Shown: one piece after another, positions 1 to 8,398 of the stretch
How positions within the stretch are numbered: position 1 is the first letter of the stretch
How the letters are laid out: each line of letters opens with the position of its first letter
Source: an uncultured Eisenbergiella sp.
GTDB lineage: Bacteria; Bacillota; Clostridia; Lachnospirales; Lachnospiraceae
Length of the DNA: 52,825 bases
Assembly: GCA_904392525.1 (NCBI GenBank)
Contig: CAJFMW010000002.1
Coordinates: forward strand, 1 to 52,825
Direction: 5' to 3'
Translations under genes and position numbers: made by a program
The notes under the pieces: model-generated
Database searches by the model: none
Told to the model about the DNA's origin: nothing
Seen by the model: the letters and a program-made list of their open reading frames with translations, nothing else

Positions 1-1721
1 AATACGTTCAGATACCCCAGCCTTCTCAGCTTCAGGCAGAAGTCCACGTCGTTTAAGGAGACCGCAAAGCTCTCGTCCAGGCCGCCCGCCTCTTCGTAAA
101 GCGCCTTTTTCACCAGCAGGCAGGCGCCTGTCACGGCGGACATGTTCTGGGCGTAGCAGAGCCTTCCCATATACCCCAGGTTCTCCCGCTTCTGACGGTA
201 ATGCACATGGCCCGCCGTGCGGTGCGCGCCCAGGCCGATGACCACGCCGGCGTGCTGGATGGTTTTATCCGGATAATACAGCTTGGCTCCCACCGCTCCC
301 ACGTCCGGACGCTGGGCGTACATGAGAAGCTCCTCCATCCAGTTCACCGTGATGATCTGAATGTCGTTGTTCAAAAGCAGCACGTATTCGCCGGAGGCCT
401 CCGACACGCCAAGGTTGTTGATGGCGGAATAATTGAAGTCCCCTTTATAAGTGATGATTTTCACCGCCGGATTGTTTGCGAGTTCTTCATAATAAGCAAA
501 AATTTCTCTGGTTTCGCTGTTGTTCTCCACCACGATGATCTCATAGTTGTCGTATGTGGACTTCTCGATGATGGAGGTGATGCAGCGCCTTAAATCCTCC
601 ACATGATCCTTATTGGGGATGATGATGGAAATTTTCGGCTCCCCGATGATCTCATAGGTGATCTTGAAAATGGTCTCAAAGGCCCTGGTGCTGGTGATCT
701 TGAAGTTGGAAAAGCCGTGCCGCCTCAGATGATCCGCCACCGCGCCCCTTGCGGATTCCACCACATAGGGCTTGGCCTCCACGCCGGAGGATACGCTTCC
801 CGCATGCTGTCTCCAGTAATACAGAAGCTTTGGCACATGAACCACGTTCCTCGCCTTGTCCGTCAGGCGCAGGATCATATCGTGGTCCTGGCTTCCATCG
901 AATTTGGTCCGGTACAGCTCCGTCCCCTCCAGCAGCTTCTTGTCGAACATGCTGAAATGGCAGATGTAGTTGTTGGCACGCAGATTATCGATGGCATAGT
1001 CCGGCTTAAAATGCATGGTGATCATCTGATTCACATCGCCGTTTTTGAAGGTGGCCTCATCGCAGTAGATATAATCCGCGTTCTTTTCATTGATCACCTT
1101 CACGTATTCATACAGTACGCAGGGATGGAGCAGATCGTCGTGATCGAAGGGCGCCACGAACTCGCCCGTAGCCATCTCCAGACACCGATTGGTGTTTTCT
1201 GCGATTCCGCCGTTTTTCTCAAGCTTTTTGTATACAATCCGGCTGTCCTTTGCCGCGTATTCCCGGCAGATCTCACCCACATAAGCGTGGGCGTCGTCCG
1301 ATCCGTCCGCCAGACACAGTTCCCAGTTCTGATAGGTCTGCGCCTGCACGGATTCGATCATTTCCCGCAGGAAATTCTCCGGCGTGTTCCACAGGGGCGT
1401 CAGCACGCTAACCTTCACCATACGGTCAAACACCGTATTTCTCTGCCGCGCCCGCTCCGACTCGTCCGGAAAGCTTTCCGTACCGTAGTGGCACATGGCT
1501 TTCCGCTCGTTGGCCTTGTATTTCATTTTGTCGATGACGCCGGAAAGGCTTCCACAGTTTTTCACCCGGTCCACCTGCCGGATGCAGAAATGCATGCACC
1601 TGCGGAACGGCGCGCTGGCCTTCCAATCATCCACCTGATCCTCCAGCTCGGCCACCCGGCCCGCCAGATAGGTGCTCTTGTATTTCTCCTGTTCATACGC
1701 TTCCCTGTAATCCTTATCCAT
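1..1721 (-). CDS. Tandem-domain GT2 glycosyltransferase, 3' end outside window
   Basis: Partial gene; about 573 codons are visible from the ATG at 1721 and the reading frame runs off the left edge. After about 100 residues (coiled-coil-like start KYKSTYLAGRVAELEDQVDD) comes a GT-A domain: VSVLTPLWNTPENF, then DHDD at residues 193-196 as the nucleotide-sugar/metal motif, then YIYCDEATF. A second GT-A domain begins near residue 340 with ISIIIPNKDHVEDL and continues to LLLNNDIQII and VSLNDVDFCLKL. This two-domain layout is known from rhamnan and O-antigen chain-building transferases. The start lies 15 bases after the stop of the upstream transferase, with AAGGCGGACAGG as ribosome site. It is the last visible gene of the rml-wzm-wzt operon, so a role in assembling the rhamnose-containing chain at the inner face of the membrane is likely. 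The linkage made cannot be read from sequence. Confidence 0.9.
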   Translation of the reverse strand, partial: MDKDYREAYEQEKYKSTYLAGRVAELEDQVDDWKASAPFRRCMHFCIRQVDRVKNCGSLSGVIDKMKYKANERKAMCHYGTESFPDESERARQRNTVFDRMVKVSVLTPLWNTPENFLREMIESVQAQTYQNWELCLADGSDDAHAYVGEICREYAAKDSRIVYKKLEKNGGIAENTNRCLEMATGEFVAPFDHDDLLHPCVLYEYVKVINEKNADYIYCDEATFKNGDVNQMITMHFKPDYAIDNLRANNYICHFSMFDKKLLEGTELYRTKFDGSQDHDMILRLTDKARNVVHVPKLLYYWRQHAGSVSSGVEAKPYVVESARGAVADHLRRHGFSNFKITSTRAFETIFKITYEIIGEPKISIIIPNKDHVEDLRRCITSIIEKSTYDNYEIIVVENNSETREIFAYYEELANNPAVKIITYKGDFNYSAINNLGVSEASGEYVLLLNNDIQIITVNWMEELLMYAQRPDVGAVGAKLYYPDKTIQHAGVVIGLGAHRTAGHVHYRQKRENLGYMGRLCYAQNMSAVTGACLLVKKALYEEAGGLDESFAVSLNDVDFCLKLRRLGYLNV

Positions 1722-1736
1722 CCTGTCCGCCTTTCA

Positions 1737-3728
1737 TCAATATCTGACTTCCATCGTCTCCGCCGTCCACTGGTAGAGCTTCTGCCTGGAGCAGCAGTCC
1801 TCCCAGAGGAAGCCGATCTGATACTCGCCCTCCGGAAGCGCCTTTCTGGGAAAGCTCACGCAGATACCGGTGAGCGCCACCTGATTCTTCTCCAGATGTC
1901 CCAGATTTTCCTGGATATCCGGACGGTACTGGCGGTTTACGGAAAGCTTCCACACCGCGCCCGCCTCTTCACCGGCAGGGCCGTCGCCCCGTCCCGCAGG
2001 CTTTAAAATCAGGTTGAAGCGGTACTGGCTGTTGTCCACCTGCAGGGCATAGCACCAGCCCTGGATAAAATAGTCTCCGCCGCCGCTTTTCCCTGTTTCC
2101 CACTTGTCCATATCCCCGGCGAACTCAATGCCCATACGGAGCACCTCGTTGCTCCACTCCGGCTGCAGGCCGTCCTTCATGATCTCCGGAGCCACCCGGT
2201 CACAACGATCCTCATATTCATAGCGGTTTCCCGCATAAAATTCCTGGTCCAGCACATCCTTCACCAGATACCGGTGATAGTAAGGGTCCCTGCCATAGAT
2301 GGACGGATGCAGCTCATACAGCAGGTCCAGCTCCCCGTGCAGCCGCTTCAGCTTCTCCACGCTGTCGTCCAGACCGCGGCTTAAGGATTCATGGTGATAG
2401 AGCGCCACATCGTTCCGCACCACGTTCACATAGCCCATGTCATGCAGGCGGTAGCAGAAATCCACGTCGTTAAAAGCCACCCGCAGGTCCTCGTTCCATC
2501 CGCCGCTTTCCTCAAAAAGGCTCCTTTTCACCATCAGGCAGGCGCCCGTCACGCCCAGCATATCGAAGGCAAGGCGGTTCCTGAGAAAATAATAATCCGT
2601 CCGGTCGTCCCGGTACTGCAGCTTATGGGCCGGACCCAGCCGGATGTTGGTGATGCCCGCGTGCTGAATGGCGCGGCTGGAAGGGTAGAGAAGCTTCACG
2701 CCAACCGCTCCCACATGGGGAAGCCGGGCCTTTTCCACCATTTTTTCCAGCCAGTCCTCCTGAATGATCTCAATATCATCATTTAAGAACAGGATATAAT
2801 CTCCCTTTGCCAGAGCGGCTCCCCTGTTGCACATGCGGGAAAAATTGAACTCCATGGGCTCATACACATACTGAAACCGGCATTCCGGCGTCATCTGCGA
2901 AAGCATCCTTTCGATCCGGGCGCGGTTTTTCTCACTGCTGCCGTTGTCAACCACAATGATCTCAAAATTCCGGTAGCTGCTGGCTTCCATGGCGGAATGA
3001 ATACAGGTGGAAAGCACGCCCGGGTTGTCCTTGGAGGGAATTACGATGGATACCATTCCTTCCGGCTTAAGCGGCCAGTTCCGTCTTATGTAAGCCTGCT
3101 TTTTCAGGTCCTCATATTCCGCTTCCATGCCAAAAGGTTCTATGGGCCTGCTTCCATGAAAAAGGACGCTGTCCACATGCCCGGCTCCCGCCGTCTCCGA
3201 CAGCTTCAGGCAGAAATCGTAGAGGTTTCTGTGCCAGTCCGCATCCCCAAGCCAGGAAATGCTGCCGGCCGCCTGCGCACGCACGGCGAATATATTTCCC
3301 ATATAAAAATAAGAAATCAGTGTATCCGGCGACCAGTCCGGCTTCAGCCATGGGTTGGTACGGCGGCCGCCATTCTCCGGAAGTACCTCATCCTCGTCCC
3401 CATAGGCCAGAACCGCTTCCGGGTTCCTGGCAAAAAAATCCGCAAACAGCCGGAGCGCTTCCTCCTCCGGCTCTCCGCAGTCCGCGTGGAATACCAGAAT
3501 ATCCGCATCCCGTCCCGCTTCCTGCACCTGGAAGGAAGCCCTGCAGGCGCCGTAGGGCACGCATTTCACAAAAAGGCCCGTTCCCTCAAGGACGCGCCCG
3601 GAACGCTCCTTCTCCTCTTTTCTGAGGATCCAGTCATGATAACGCACCGTCTGCTCTTTGATTCTTGCCTCATACCTTGCCGTCTGTCTGCTCCGCAGGG
3701 GGGCCTGCAGCATTTTCTTGATATTCAA
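1737..3728 (-). CDS. GT2 glycosyltransferase with C-terminal accessory domain
   Basis: 663 residues. The N-terminal third resembles a degenerate GT-A domain (ILVFHADCGEPEEEALRLFA, then AYGDEDEVLP). A clear GT2 domain follows at roughly 220-480: MVSIVIPSKDNPGV, IIVVDNGSSEKN, LFLNDDIEII, and VAFNDVDFCYRL. The last ~130 residues (DYFIQGWCYALQVDNSQY to the end) look like a beta-rich accessory domain, possibly sugar-binding. The start codon is TTG at 3728 and overlaps the upstream stop (TTGA), which points to translational coupling; an ATG five codons later is the alternative. It sits between the methyltransferase-kinase gene and the next transferase and probably builds the same exported polysaccharide. 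Sugar donor unknown. Confidence 0.9.
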   Translation of the reverse strand: MNIKKMLQAPLRSRQTARYEARIKEQTVRYHDWILRKEEKERSGRVLEGTGLFVKCVPYGACRASFQVQEAGRDADILVFHADCGEPEEEALRLFADFFARNPEAVLAYGDEDEVLPENGGRRTNPWLKPDWSPDTLISYFYMGNIFAVRAQAAGSISWLGDADWHRNLYDFCLKLSETAGAGHVDSVLFHGSRPIEPFGMEAEYEDLKKQAYIRRNWPLKPEGMVSIVIPSKDNPGVLSTCIHSAMEASSYRNFEIIVVDNGSSEKNRARIERMLSQMTPECRFQYVYEPMEFNFSRMCNRGAALAKGDYILFLNDDIEIIQEDWLEKMVEKARLPHVGAVGVKLLYPSSRAIQHAGITNIRLGPAHKLQYRDDRTDYYFLRNRLAFDMLGVTGACLMVKRSLFEESGGWNEDLRVAFNDVDFCYRLHDMGYVNVVRNDVALYHHESLSRGLDDSVEKLKRLHGELDLLYELHPSIYGRDPYYHRYLVKDVLDQEFYAGNRYEYEDRCDRVAPEIMKDGLQPEWSNEVLRMGIEFAGDMDKWETGKSGGGDYFIQGWCYALQVDNSQYRFNLILKPAGRGDGPAGEEAGAVWKLSVNRQYRPDIQENLGHLEKNQVALTGICVSFPRKALPEGEYQIGFLWEDCCSRQKLYQWTAETMEVRY

Positions 3729-5794
3729 AACCAGTGTCTCCTTTTCAGATTCGAATCCAATGCTGCCGCAGTTTCTTCCGGCAGCCTGCTTATTTCAAAT
3801 TCCAGTTCCAGCATCTCCCCTGCTTCTCCGTCTTCCTTTTCCAGTCTGATATTGATATTCGGGTCATTGGTGTGGAAGAAAAAGACCGGCATCTTCTCCC
3901 CTTTTCCGCTCAACTCCCAGCCGTTCATGGCCAGAACCGCCTTGTCGGCAAGATCCAGATCCTTCCCAGCCAGTCTCGCAGCCTTCATTCTTATGATACA
4001 GGAGCATTCCGCCGGGTCCACACGCACGCCGCGTACGCCTTCCTTCAGCAGAATGGATAGGCGCATCATATCCGCCGCAATATAGCTTGGATAGAGATGG
4101 TAGGAATGCTCCGGACTGTAGCCACGCCCGAAATCCTCAAACACCTCCACCACACTTCGCTCCACCTGGGAGAAAAAAGACTGCCACGGCACAGCCCTTC
4201 TGCCGAGGAGCACGCGCATGTCGGAAATAGAAACCCGGTTTCCCGTCACTGCCTTCTGAAACCGTCTTTCCCTCGCCCGGTACTCCTCCGCCTTTTCCTC
4301 GCTGATGCCGAGCCGTCTCAGAAAAGGCTCCATGGAAAGCCCTTTCCTGCTCCCGTCTCCCATCTGATAGCAGTACAGGGAACGGTAAGCCAGAGCCTCC
4401 ATATCCACCCGTTCCTCGAAGGTCCATTCATAATCGATCAGATTCCAGCGGCCTTCAGCATCAATGAGAATGTTTCCAAATACCAGATCATAGTCGGAAA
4501 CCTCCATCTCCTGATGGACACGGATTTTTTCCAGATATTCCTCAAACAGCGCATGAAAACCTTCCTGATCCCCTTCCTCCAGGCAGTTGTCCAGAAGCTC
4601 CTCCAGCGTCACCCCTTCCAGATACTCCAGGCTGGCGCAGGGAAGTCCGTCCGGCTGCTTTATGATCTCACAGCGGTTCACATGCAGACCGCCCTCCTCA
4701 TACCGCTCCTTTAACAGCTTCCCGAAACGGGCGATGTTCTCCACGTGTGCAACGGCCGCCGGGCTGTCCGGATATTTGAGCACACGCCTTTTTCCTGCCC
4801 CATTCTCCGTAATGTCCGTGCGGATGGCATAAATATCCGCCCGGTCATTGGAAAATTTGGAATAAATGGTTTCCGGTGCAGGCCCGGTCATGAGCAGATA
4901 GGAATTGCTGTACATGGGAAAGATCCCCTCCCGGATCACCATGTCGAAGGCATTCTTTTCATCGAAGAGAAGCAGTCTGTCCCCGTCAAAATTCCGAAGA
5001 TTACGGGAAAGCTCTCCCAGTCTCGGAAGTCTTTTGTCCGAGTAGATCACATCCGCGAACTTATAGTCCGGATAGGGATAATAAAAATGATAGTCCGACA
5101 CGCCGCAGGTCCGAAGCAGCCGCTCCAGCCCCTTTCTTGTGAAGGTGCGCACGCCGCCTCCCTCCGGATAGTCCTCGATTCCCGCGAAGAACTTCGCCAG
5201 ATGATCCTCCTGACAGCCCGCCCAGTATTTCATTCCCATCTTGTTTTCGATGGCGATAACCAGATTTCCGCCCGGCTTCACATGCTTCAGGTTGATTTTC
5301 AGAAAATCCTCAAAGGGCGTTTTCGTAGGGATATAGCTCTGTCCATACTCAAACACACCGATTAAGAGCACATAGTCGTAGTCACAGGGAAGAGACGGCT
5401 CGATGTCCGTGAAATTTCCCACATGAATCGTCACATTATCCCGCTCCTGATTACGGATGGCGTTGATGGTGCTGCGCTTCTTCGACAGATCCACACAGGT
5501 GACGCTTCCCGCCTTTTCGGCAAGAACGCCCGTCACGGCACCCATGCCGCTTCCCACCTCCAGCACCTTCGTGCTTTTATCCATGGGAAGCCAGGAGACG
5601 ATGTTTTCCCTCTGCGGTGACAGATGATAGAAGACAGGCCAGCTTTTCTTTTCCTCGATCTGTTTCTGATAATCTCCGGCGGGCGCATTTTTTACGATTT
5701 CCAGGATCTCATCCTCCACCGTTCCGTCACAGTAATAATCCTCGCCCGGATAATGGGAAAGGTCCAGCGTCACTTTTCCGATCTGCTCTGTCAT
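3725..5794 (-). CDS. WbdD-like methyltransferase-kinase fusion (putative glycan chain terminator)
   Basis: 689 residues from the ATG at 5794, preceded by GAGGT; a longer reading frame reaches 5854 but its start lies inside a hairpin, so I reject it. Residues ~55-260 are a class I SAM methyltransferase: KVLEVGSGMG (76-85), CVDLS (100-104), YDYVLLIGVFEY (139-150). Residues ~300-480 look like an aminoglycoside-phosphotransferase/protein-kinase fold: RVLKYP with K340, YDLVFGNIL with D436 and N441 as catalytic loop, and LIDYEW with D454 as metal-binding Asp. About 130 further residues end the protein. The order methyltransferase then kinase, directly beside wzm and wzt, matches WbdD of E. coli O8/O9a, which caps the growing chain with phosphate/methyl so the Wzt C-terminal domain can recognise it. 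That role here is inferred; the domains are seen. Confidence 0.8.
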   Translation of the reverse strand: MTEQIGKVTLDLSHYPGEDYYCDGTVEDEILEIVKNAPAGDYQKQIEEKKSWPVFYHLSPQRENIVSWLPMDKSTKVLEVGSGMGAVTGVLAEKAGSVTCVDLSKKRSTINAIRNQERDNVTIHVGNFTDIEPSLPCDYDYVLLIGVFEYGQSYIPTKTPFEDFLKINLKHVKPGGNLVIAIENKMGMKYWAGCQEDHLAKFFAGIEDYPEGGGVRTFTRKGLERLLRTCGVSDYHFYYPYPDYKFADVIYSDKRLPRLGELSRNLRNFDGDRLLLFDEKNAFDMVIREGIFPMYSNSYLLMTGPAPETIYSKFSNDRADIYAIRTDITENGAGKRRVLKYPDSPAAVAHVENIARFGKLLKERYEEGGLHVNRCEIIKQPDGLPCASLEYLEGVTLEELLDNCLEEGDQEGFHALFEEYLEKIRVHQEMEVSDYDLVFGNILIDAEGRWNLIDYEWTFEERVDMEALAYRSLYCYQMGDGSRKGLSMEPFLRRLGISEEKAEEYRARERRFQKAVTGNRVSISDMRVLLGRRAVPWQSFFSQVERSVVEVFEDFGRGYSPEHSYHLYPSYIAADMMRLSILLKEGVRGVRVDPAECSCIIRMKAARLAGKDLDLADKAVLAMNGWELSGKGEKMPVFFFHTNDPNINIRLEKEDGEAGEMLELEFEISRLPEETAAALDSNLKRRHWF

Positions 5795-5834
5795 ACTACC
5801 TCGTTTCTGCCGCCGAAGGCGGCATCTGAATTCT

Positions 5835-5860
5835 GGAAGAATGGCGTGAGCCATTCTTCC
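5835..5860. repeat. Perfect 11-bp stem-loop
   Basis: GGAAGAATGGC at 5835-5845 pairs exactly with GCCATTCTTCC at 5850-5860 around a GTGA loop. It lies between wzt and the methyltransferase-kinase gene. It has no T-tract on either side, so it does not look like a simple intrinsic terminator; a processing or attenuation element is possible. Confidence 0.75.
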
Positions 5861-5920
5861 GTACGAGACTTAGAATATCTTAACCGGCGTCTTCTGCCGG
5901 TTTAGATATTCTTCTCGTAC
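5861..5920. repeat. 60-base long inverted repeat overlapping the wzt 3' end
   Basis: GTACGAGA (5861-5868) pairs with TCTCGTAC (5913-5920), then AGAATATCTTAACCGGC (5872-5888) pairs with 5896-5912 with one mismatch; loop 5889-5895. In total 24 of 25 positions pair, with a 3-base bulge. The wzt stop codon (5902-5904) is inside the stem. There is no T-tract downstream in the direction of transcription. It may control how much of the downstream methyltransferase and glycosyltransferase message is made or kept. Confidence 0.8.
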
Positions 5921-7191
5921 TCTACTTTCACATCCGATTCCATATCAAAATATCCCACCGTGTCATGGTCCGAAATCACGGTAAGGTTCAGAATGTCGTA
6001 CAGTCTGTGATATACCGTAAAGGTATCCCCCTCATACCCCGTCACGCCCAGAGAAAGCAGATATTCTCCCCCCTGCAGGCGCACCTTCTGGGTGAACGTA
6101 ATGGTCAGCACCTCTCCGGCTTTCACGCTCTCCAGAAAACTTTTCTCCACCATGGTGTTGGTTCCGGTAATCTCCACGCCCTTGATGTTCTTGATGGAAA
6201 GCGCGAAGATGGGAGCCTGCAGGTCTTTGTGCACCCGCACCTTCATATGCAGGGTAAAGGGATCTCCCTTTAAGATGGCGGAGGTACGCAGTCCCGCCCC
6301 GTCCGTCATATAGTATTCCACGATTTCGGCCTCTTTTGTGCCGTATTCCAGCGCCTGCGGATTCTTTCCGTCCACCTTCTCGGCCGCAGCCTTTCGGATA
6401 TCCTCATCCGCCGCCAGATTCGCCTTTTTGTCACCGGAAGGCAGCTCATACTGGCCCACCAGGACCTGCTTATAGATGTCGATCATTTCCCGCGGGCTTC
6501 CTTCTCCCAGCTTCACGCCCTGGTTCAAAAGTACCGCCCTGTCACAGTATTTGCTGATCGCGCTCAGATCATGACTGACGAAAAGGATCGTCTTTCCCTG
6601 TTTCTTGAATTCTTCAAATTTATGGTAGCACTTCGCCTGGAAAAACACATCTCCCACGGAAAGCGCCTCGTCCACGATCAGGATCTCCGGATCGATGTTG
6701 ATGGCCACCGCGAAGGCCAGACGCACGAACATACCGCTGGAATAGGTTTTCACGGGCTGGTACACATAGTCTCCGATGTCCGCGAAATCCAGGATGTCCT
6801 GCAGCTTTTCATCGATCTCCTTCTCCGAAAAGCCGATCATGGTGCCGTTCAGATAAACATTTTCAATGCCGTTATATTCATAATTAAAGCCCGCGCCAAG
6901 TTCCAGCAGGGCGGAGATGCGCCCGTTCACCTGCACGGTGCCTGAGGTGGGATTGAGCACCCCCGTGATGATTTTCAGGATGGTGGATTTTCCGGAGCCG
7001 TTGGTTCCGATGATGCCCACACATTCCCCCTGATATACGTCCAGATCCACGCCGTTCAGGGCAAAATGCTCCCGGTAGCGCTTCTTCCTGGCAAGGCCCA
7101 GCGAATCGACGAGCCGGTCCCTGTTATGGTCATACAGGCGGTATACCTTATTCAGTCCCTCCACGTGGATGGCAAGCTGTTTTGTATCCAT
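5902..7191 (-). CDS. wzt: Polysaccharide ABC exporter ATPase with C-terminal glycan-recognition domain
   Basis: 429 residues. N-terminal ABC ATPase (about 1-245): Walker A GIIGTNGSGKST, signature YSSGMFVRLAFA, Walker B EILIVDEALSVGDVFF, and switch His in FVSHD. Then about 180 residues (from ~250) of beta-rich sequence (YGTKEAEIVEYYMTDGAG, PIFALSIKNIKGVEITGTNT, LSLGVTGYEGDTFTVYHRLY), the form of the Wzt C-terminal carbohydrate-binding domain. ATPases of this length recognise a finished, end-modified glycan and pass it to the permease. The adjacent methyltransferase-kinase fusion supports such a capped-chain mechanism. The ATG at 7191 follows AGGAACGAT. A 165-bp structured repeat separates it from wzm. 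TagH-like teichoic acid export is the alternative reading. Confidence 0.92.
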   Translation of the reverse strand: MDTKQLAIHVEGLNKVYRLYDHNRDRLVDSLGLARKKRYREHFALNGVDLDVYQGECVGIIGTNGSGKSTILKIITGVLNPTSGTVQVNGRISALLELGAGFNYEYNGIENVYLNGTMIGFSEKEIDEKLQDILDFADIGDYVYQPVKTYSSGMFVRLAFAVAINIDPEILIVDEALSVGDVFFQAKCYHKFEEFKKQGKTILFVSHDLSAISKYCDRAVLLNQGVKLGEGSPREMIDIYKQVLVGQYELPSGDKKANLAADEDIRKAAAEKVDGKNPQALEYGTKEAEIVEYYMTDGAGLRTSAILKGDPFTLHMKVRVHKDLQAPIFALSIKNIKGVEITGTNTMVEKSFLESVKAGEVLTITFTQKVRLQGGEYLLSLGVTGYEGDTFTVYHRLYDILNLTVISDHDTVGYFDMESDVKVEYEKNI

Positions 7192-7211
7192 ATCGTTCCT
7201 TCCTACATAAC

Positions 7212-7376
7212 GTTACCGTTCACTTCGCGCCATTCGCAAAGCCGCGCTCCGCGCTCTCCGCCGCTTCGCGGCTACCTTTGCTCATGAACCGGCGCTCCCT
7301 TCGTCCGCTCAGGACCAGTCATCTGTTCGTGCAAGCACGACAGCTGCCTGGTTCCAGCGGACGAGTGAACTGTAAC
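7212..7376. repeat. Structured intergenic repeat, copy 1 (terminal inverted repeats)
   Basis: 165-bp element bounded by GTTACCGTTCACT (7212-7224) and AGTGAACTGTAAC (7364-7376), 13-bp inverted ends with one mismatch. Inside, GTCCGCT (7303-7309) pairs with AGCGGAC (7356-7362), and a CGTGC/GCACG hairpin lies around 7328-7339. Much of the interior (CGCCATTCGCAAAGCCGC; ACCAGTCATCTGTTCGTGCA; AGCACGACAGCTGCCTGGTT) recurs in copy 2 at 11195-11377. It fills almost the whole wzm-wzt gap. It has no reading frame of its own and looks like a small non-autonomous, RNA-structured mobile repeat. Confidence 0.8.
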
Positions 7377-8398
7377 TACATAATATCCGCGAAATGTACC
7401 TTCAGCCGCTTATAGACCAGCGTACCGATGACGAACAGCACAACCGTGATGATCCAGAAGTACATGGTGGAGTAAAAATCCTCCCAGAACCACTGTTCTC
7501 CATATATCGCGCTGCGGTAGCCCTCCACGATGTACACCAGAGGATTGATTTTCAGAACCATCTGGATATTCTCGCTCATCTGCCCGATGTTCCACAGAAC
7601 CGGCGTGGCCCACATGCCGATCTGCAGTCCGATGTTGACAATCTGCTGCAGATCCCGGAAATAGACCACCACGGAACAGGTGGTATAGCTGATGGCCAGC
7701 ACCAACGCGAAGGTACAGAAGCTGTAATAGAAGACCTGCAGGGTATACAGGCTGGGATAAAAGCCGTAGCAGGCCGATATGATGAGCAGCACGATCACAA
7801 AAAAGGCATGGATGAATGTGGCCGCGATGATCTTGATGATGGGAAGGATGCTGATCTTAAAGACCACCTTCTTCACCAGATAGTCATACTCCAGAAGCGC
7901 CATCATACCGCTGGTGAGCGCCTCGGAAAAGTAGAACCAGGGCACCAGTCCGGCGGTCAGAAACACCAGATAGGGCACCGTTACGCCCTTTCCTGCCAGC
8001 TCAATCTTCTGCGGCATGATCACCTGAAAAACCACAAAATACAGGGCCACCGTCACCACCGGCTGCACCATGGCCCAGACCGCCCCCATGTAGGAACCGG
8101 CATAGCGCCGCTTGAAATCGTTTTTCGCAAGCCGCCAGATCAGCCGCCGGTTGGCGTACAGCTCCTGGGGCAGCTGTGTGATTTTATCATAAAACCGGGC
8201 GAACACCGCAATGGCCGCAACGATCAGTACGCAGGCGATGATCTTCTTCAGAAGCTCGTCCGCCGGATCAGCCAGCGGATTATGGTAAAACACAATAATC
8301 ACCCCCATGATGAGCATAATGAGGGTGAAAATGGTAATCCCTGTCTTTTTGCTGATCGGCTTACCGGCCACTGCTGTTCCTTTCTTTTCTTTCTTCAT
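7376..8398 (-). CDS. wzm: Polysaccharide ABC exporter permease
   Basis: 340 residues from the ATG at 8398, which overlaps the rmlC stop in an ATGA arrangement; a longer frame upstream lies inside rmlC and is rejected. The ABC-2 permease core is clear: LIWRLAKNDFKRRYAGSYMG (amphipathic interface helix), then AVWAMVQPVVTVALYFVVFQV and five further hydrophobic segments, ending VIGTLVYKRLKVHFADIM. It should form the membrane channel with the Wzt ATPase and export the undecaprenyl-linked chain. Unusual is an N-terminal extension of ~85 residues with two predicted membrane helices (ITIFTLIMLIMGVIIVFYH and KKIIACVLIVAAIAVFARF) ahead of the usual ~260-residue fold. The last codons touch the end of repeat copy 1. 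Confidence 0.92.
   Translation of the reverse strand: MKKEKKGTAVAGKPISKKTGITIFTLIMLIMGVIIVFYHNPLADPADELLKKIIACVLIVAAIAVFARFYDKITQLPQELYANRRLIWRLAKNDFKRRYAGSYMGAVWAMVQPVVTVALYFVVFQVIMPQKIELAGKGVTVPYLVFLTAGLVPWFYFSEALTSGMMALLEYDYLVKKVVFKISILPIIKIIAATFIHAFFVIVLLIISACYGFYPSLYTLQVFYYSFCTFALVLAISYTTCSVVVYFRDLQQIVNIGLQIGMWATPVLWNIGQMSENIQMVLKINPLVYIVEGYRSAIYGEQWFWEDFYSTMYFWIITVVLFVIGTLVYKRLKVHFADIM

Noticed and set aside
603-2006. 467-codon plus-strand open frame
   Set aside because: It lies antisense to the first glycosyltransferase genes, which carry clear GT2 motifs; no motif or ribosome site of its own.
5795-5854. Upstream extension of the methyltransferase-kinase gene
   Set aside because: The extra 20 codons fall in a hairpin and lack a ribosome site; GAGGT stands just before the ATG at 5794.
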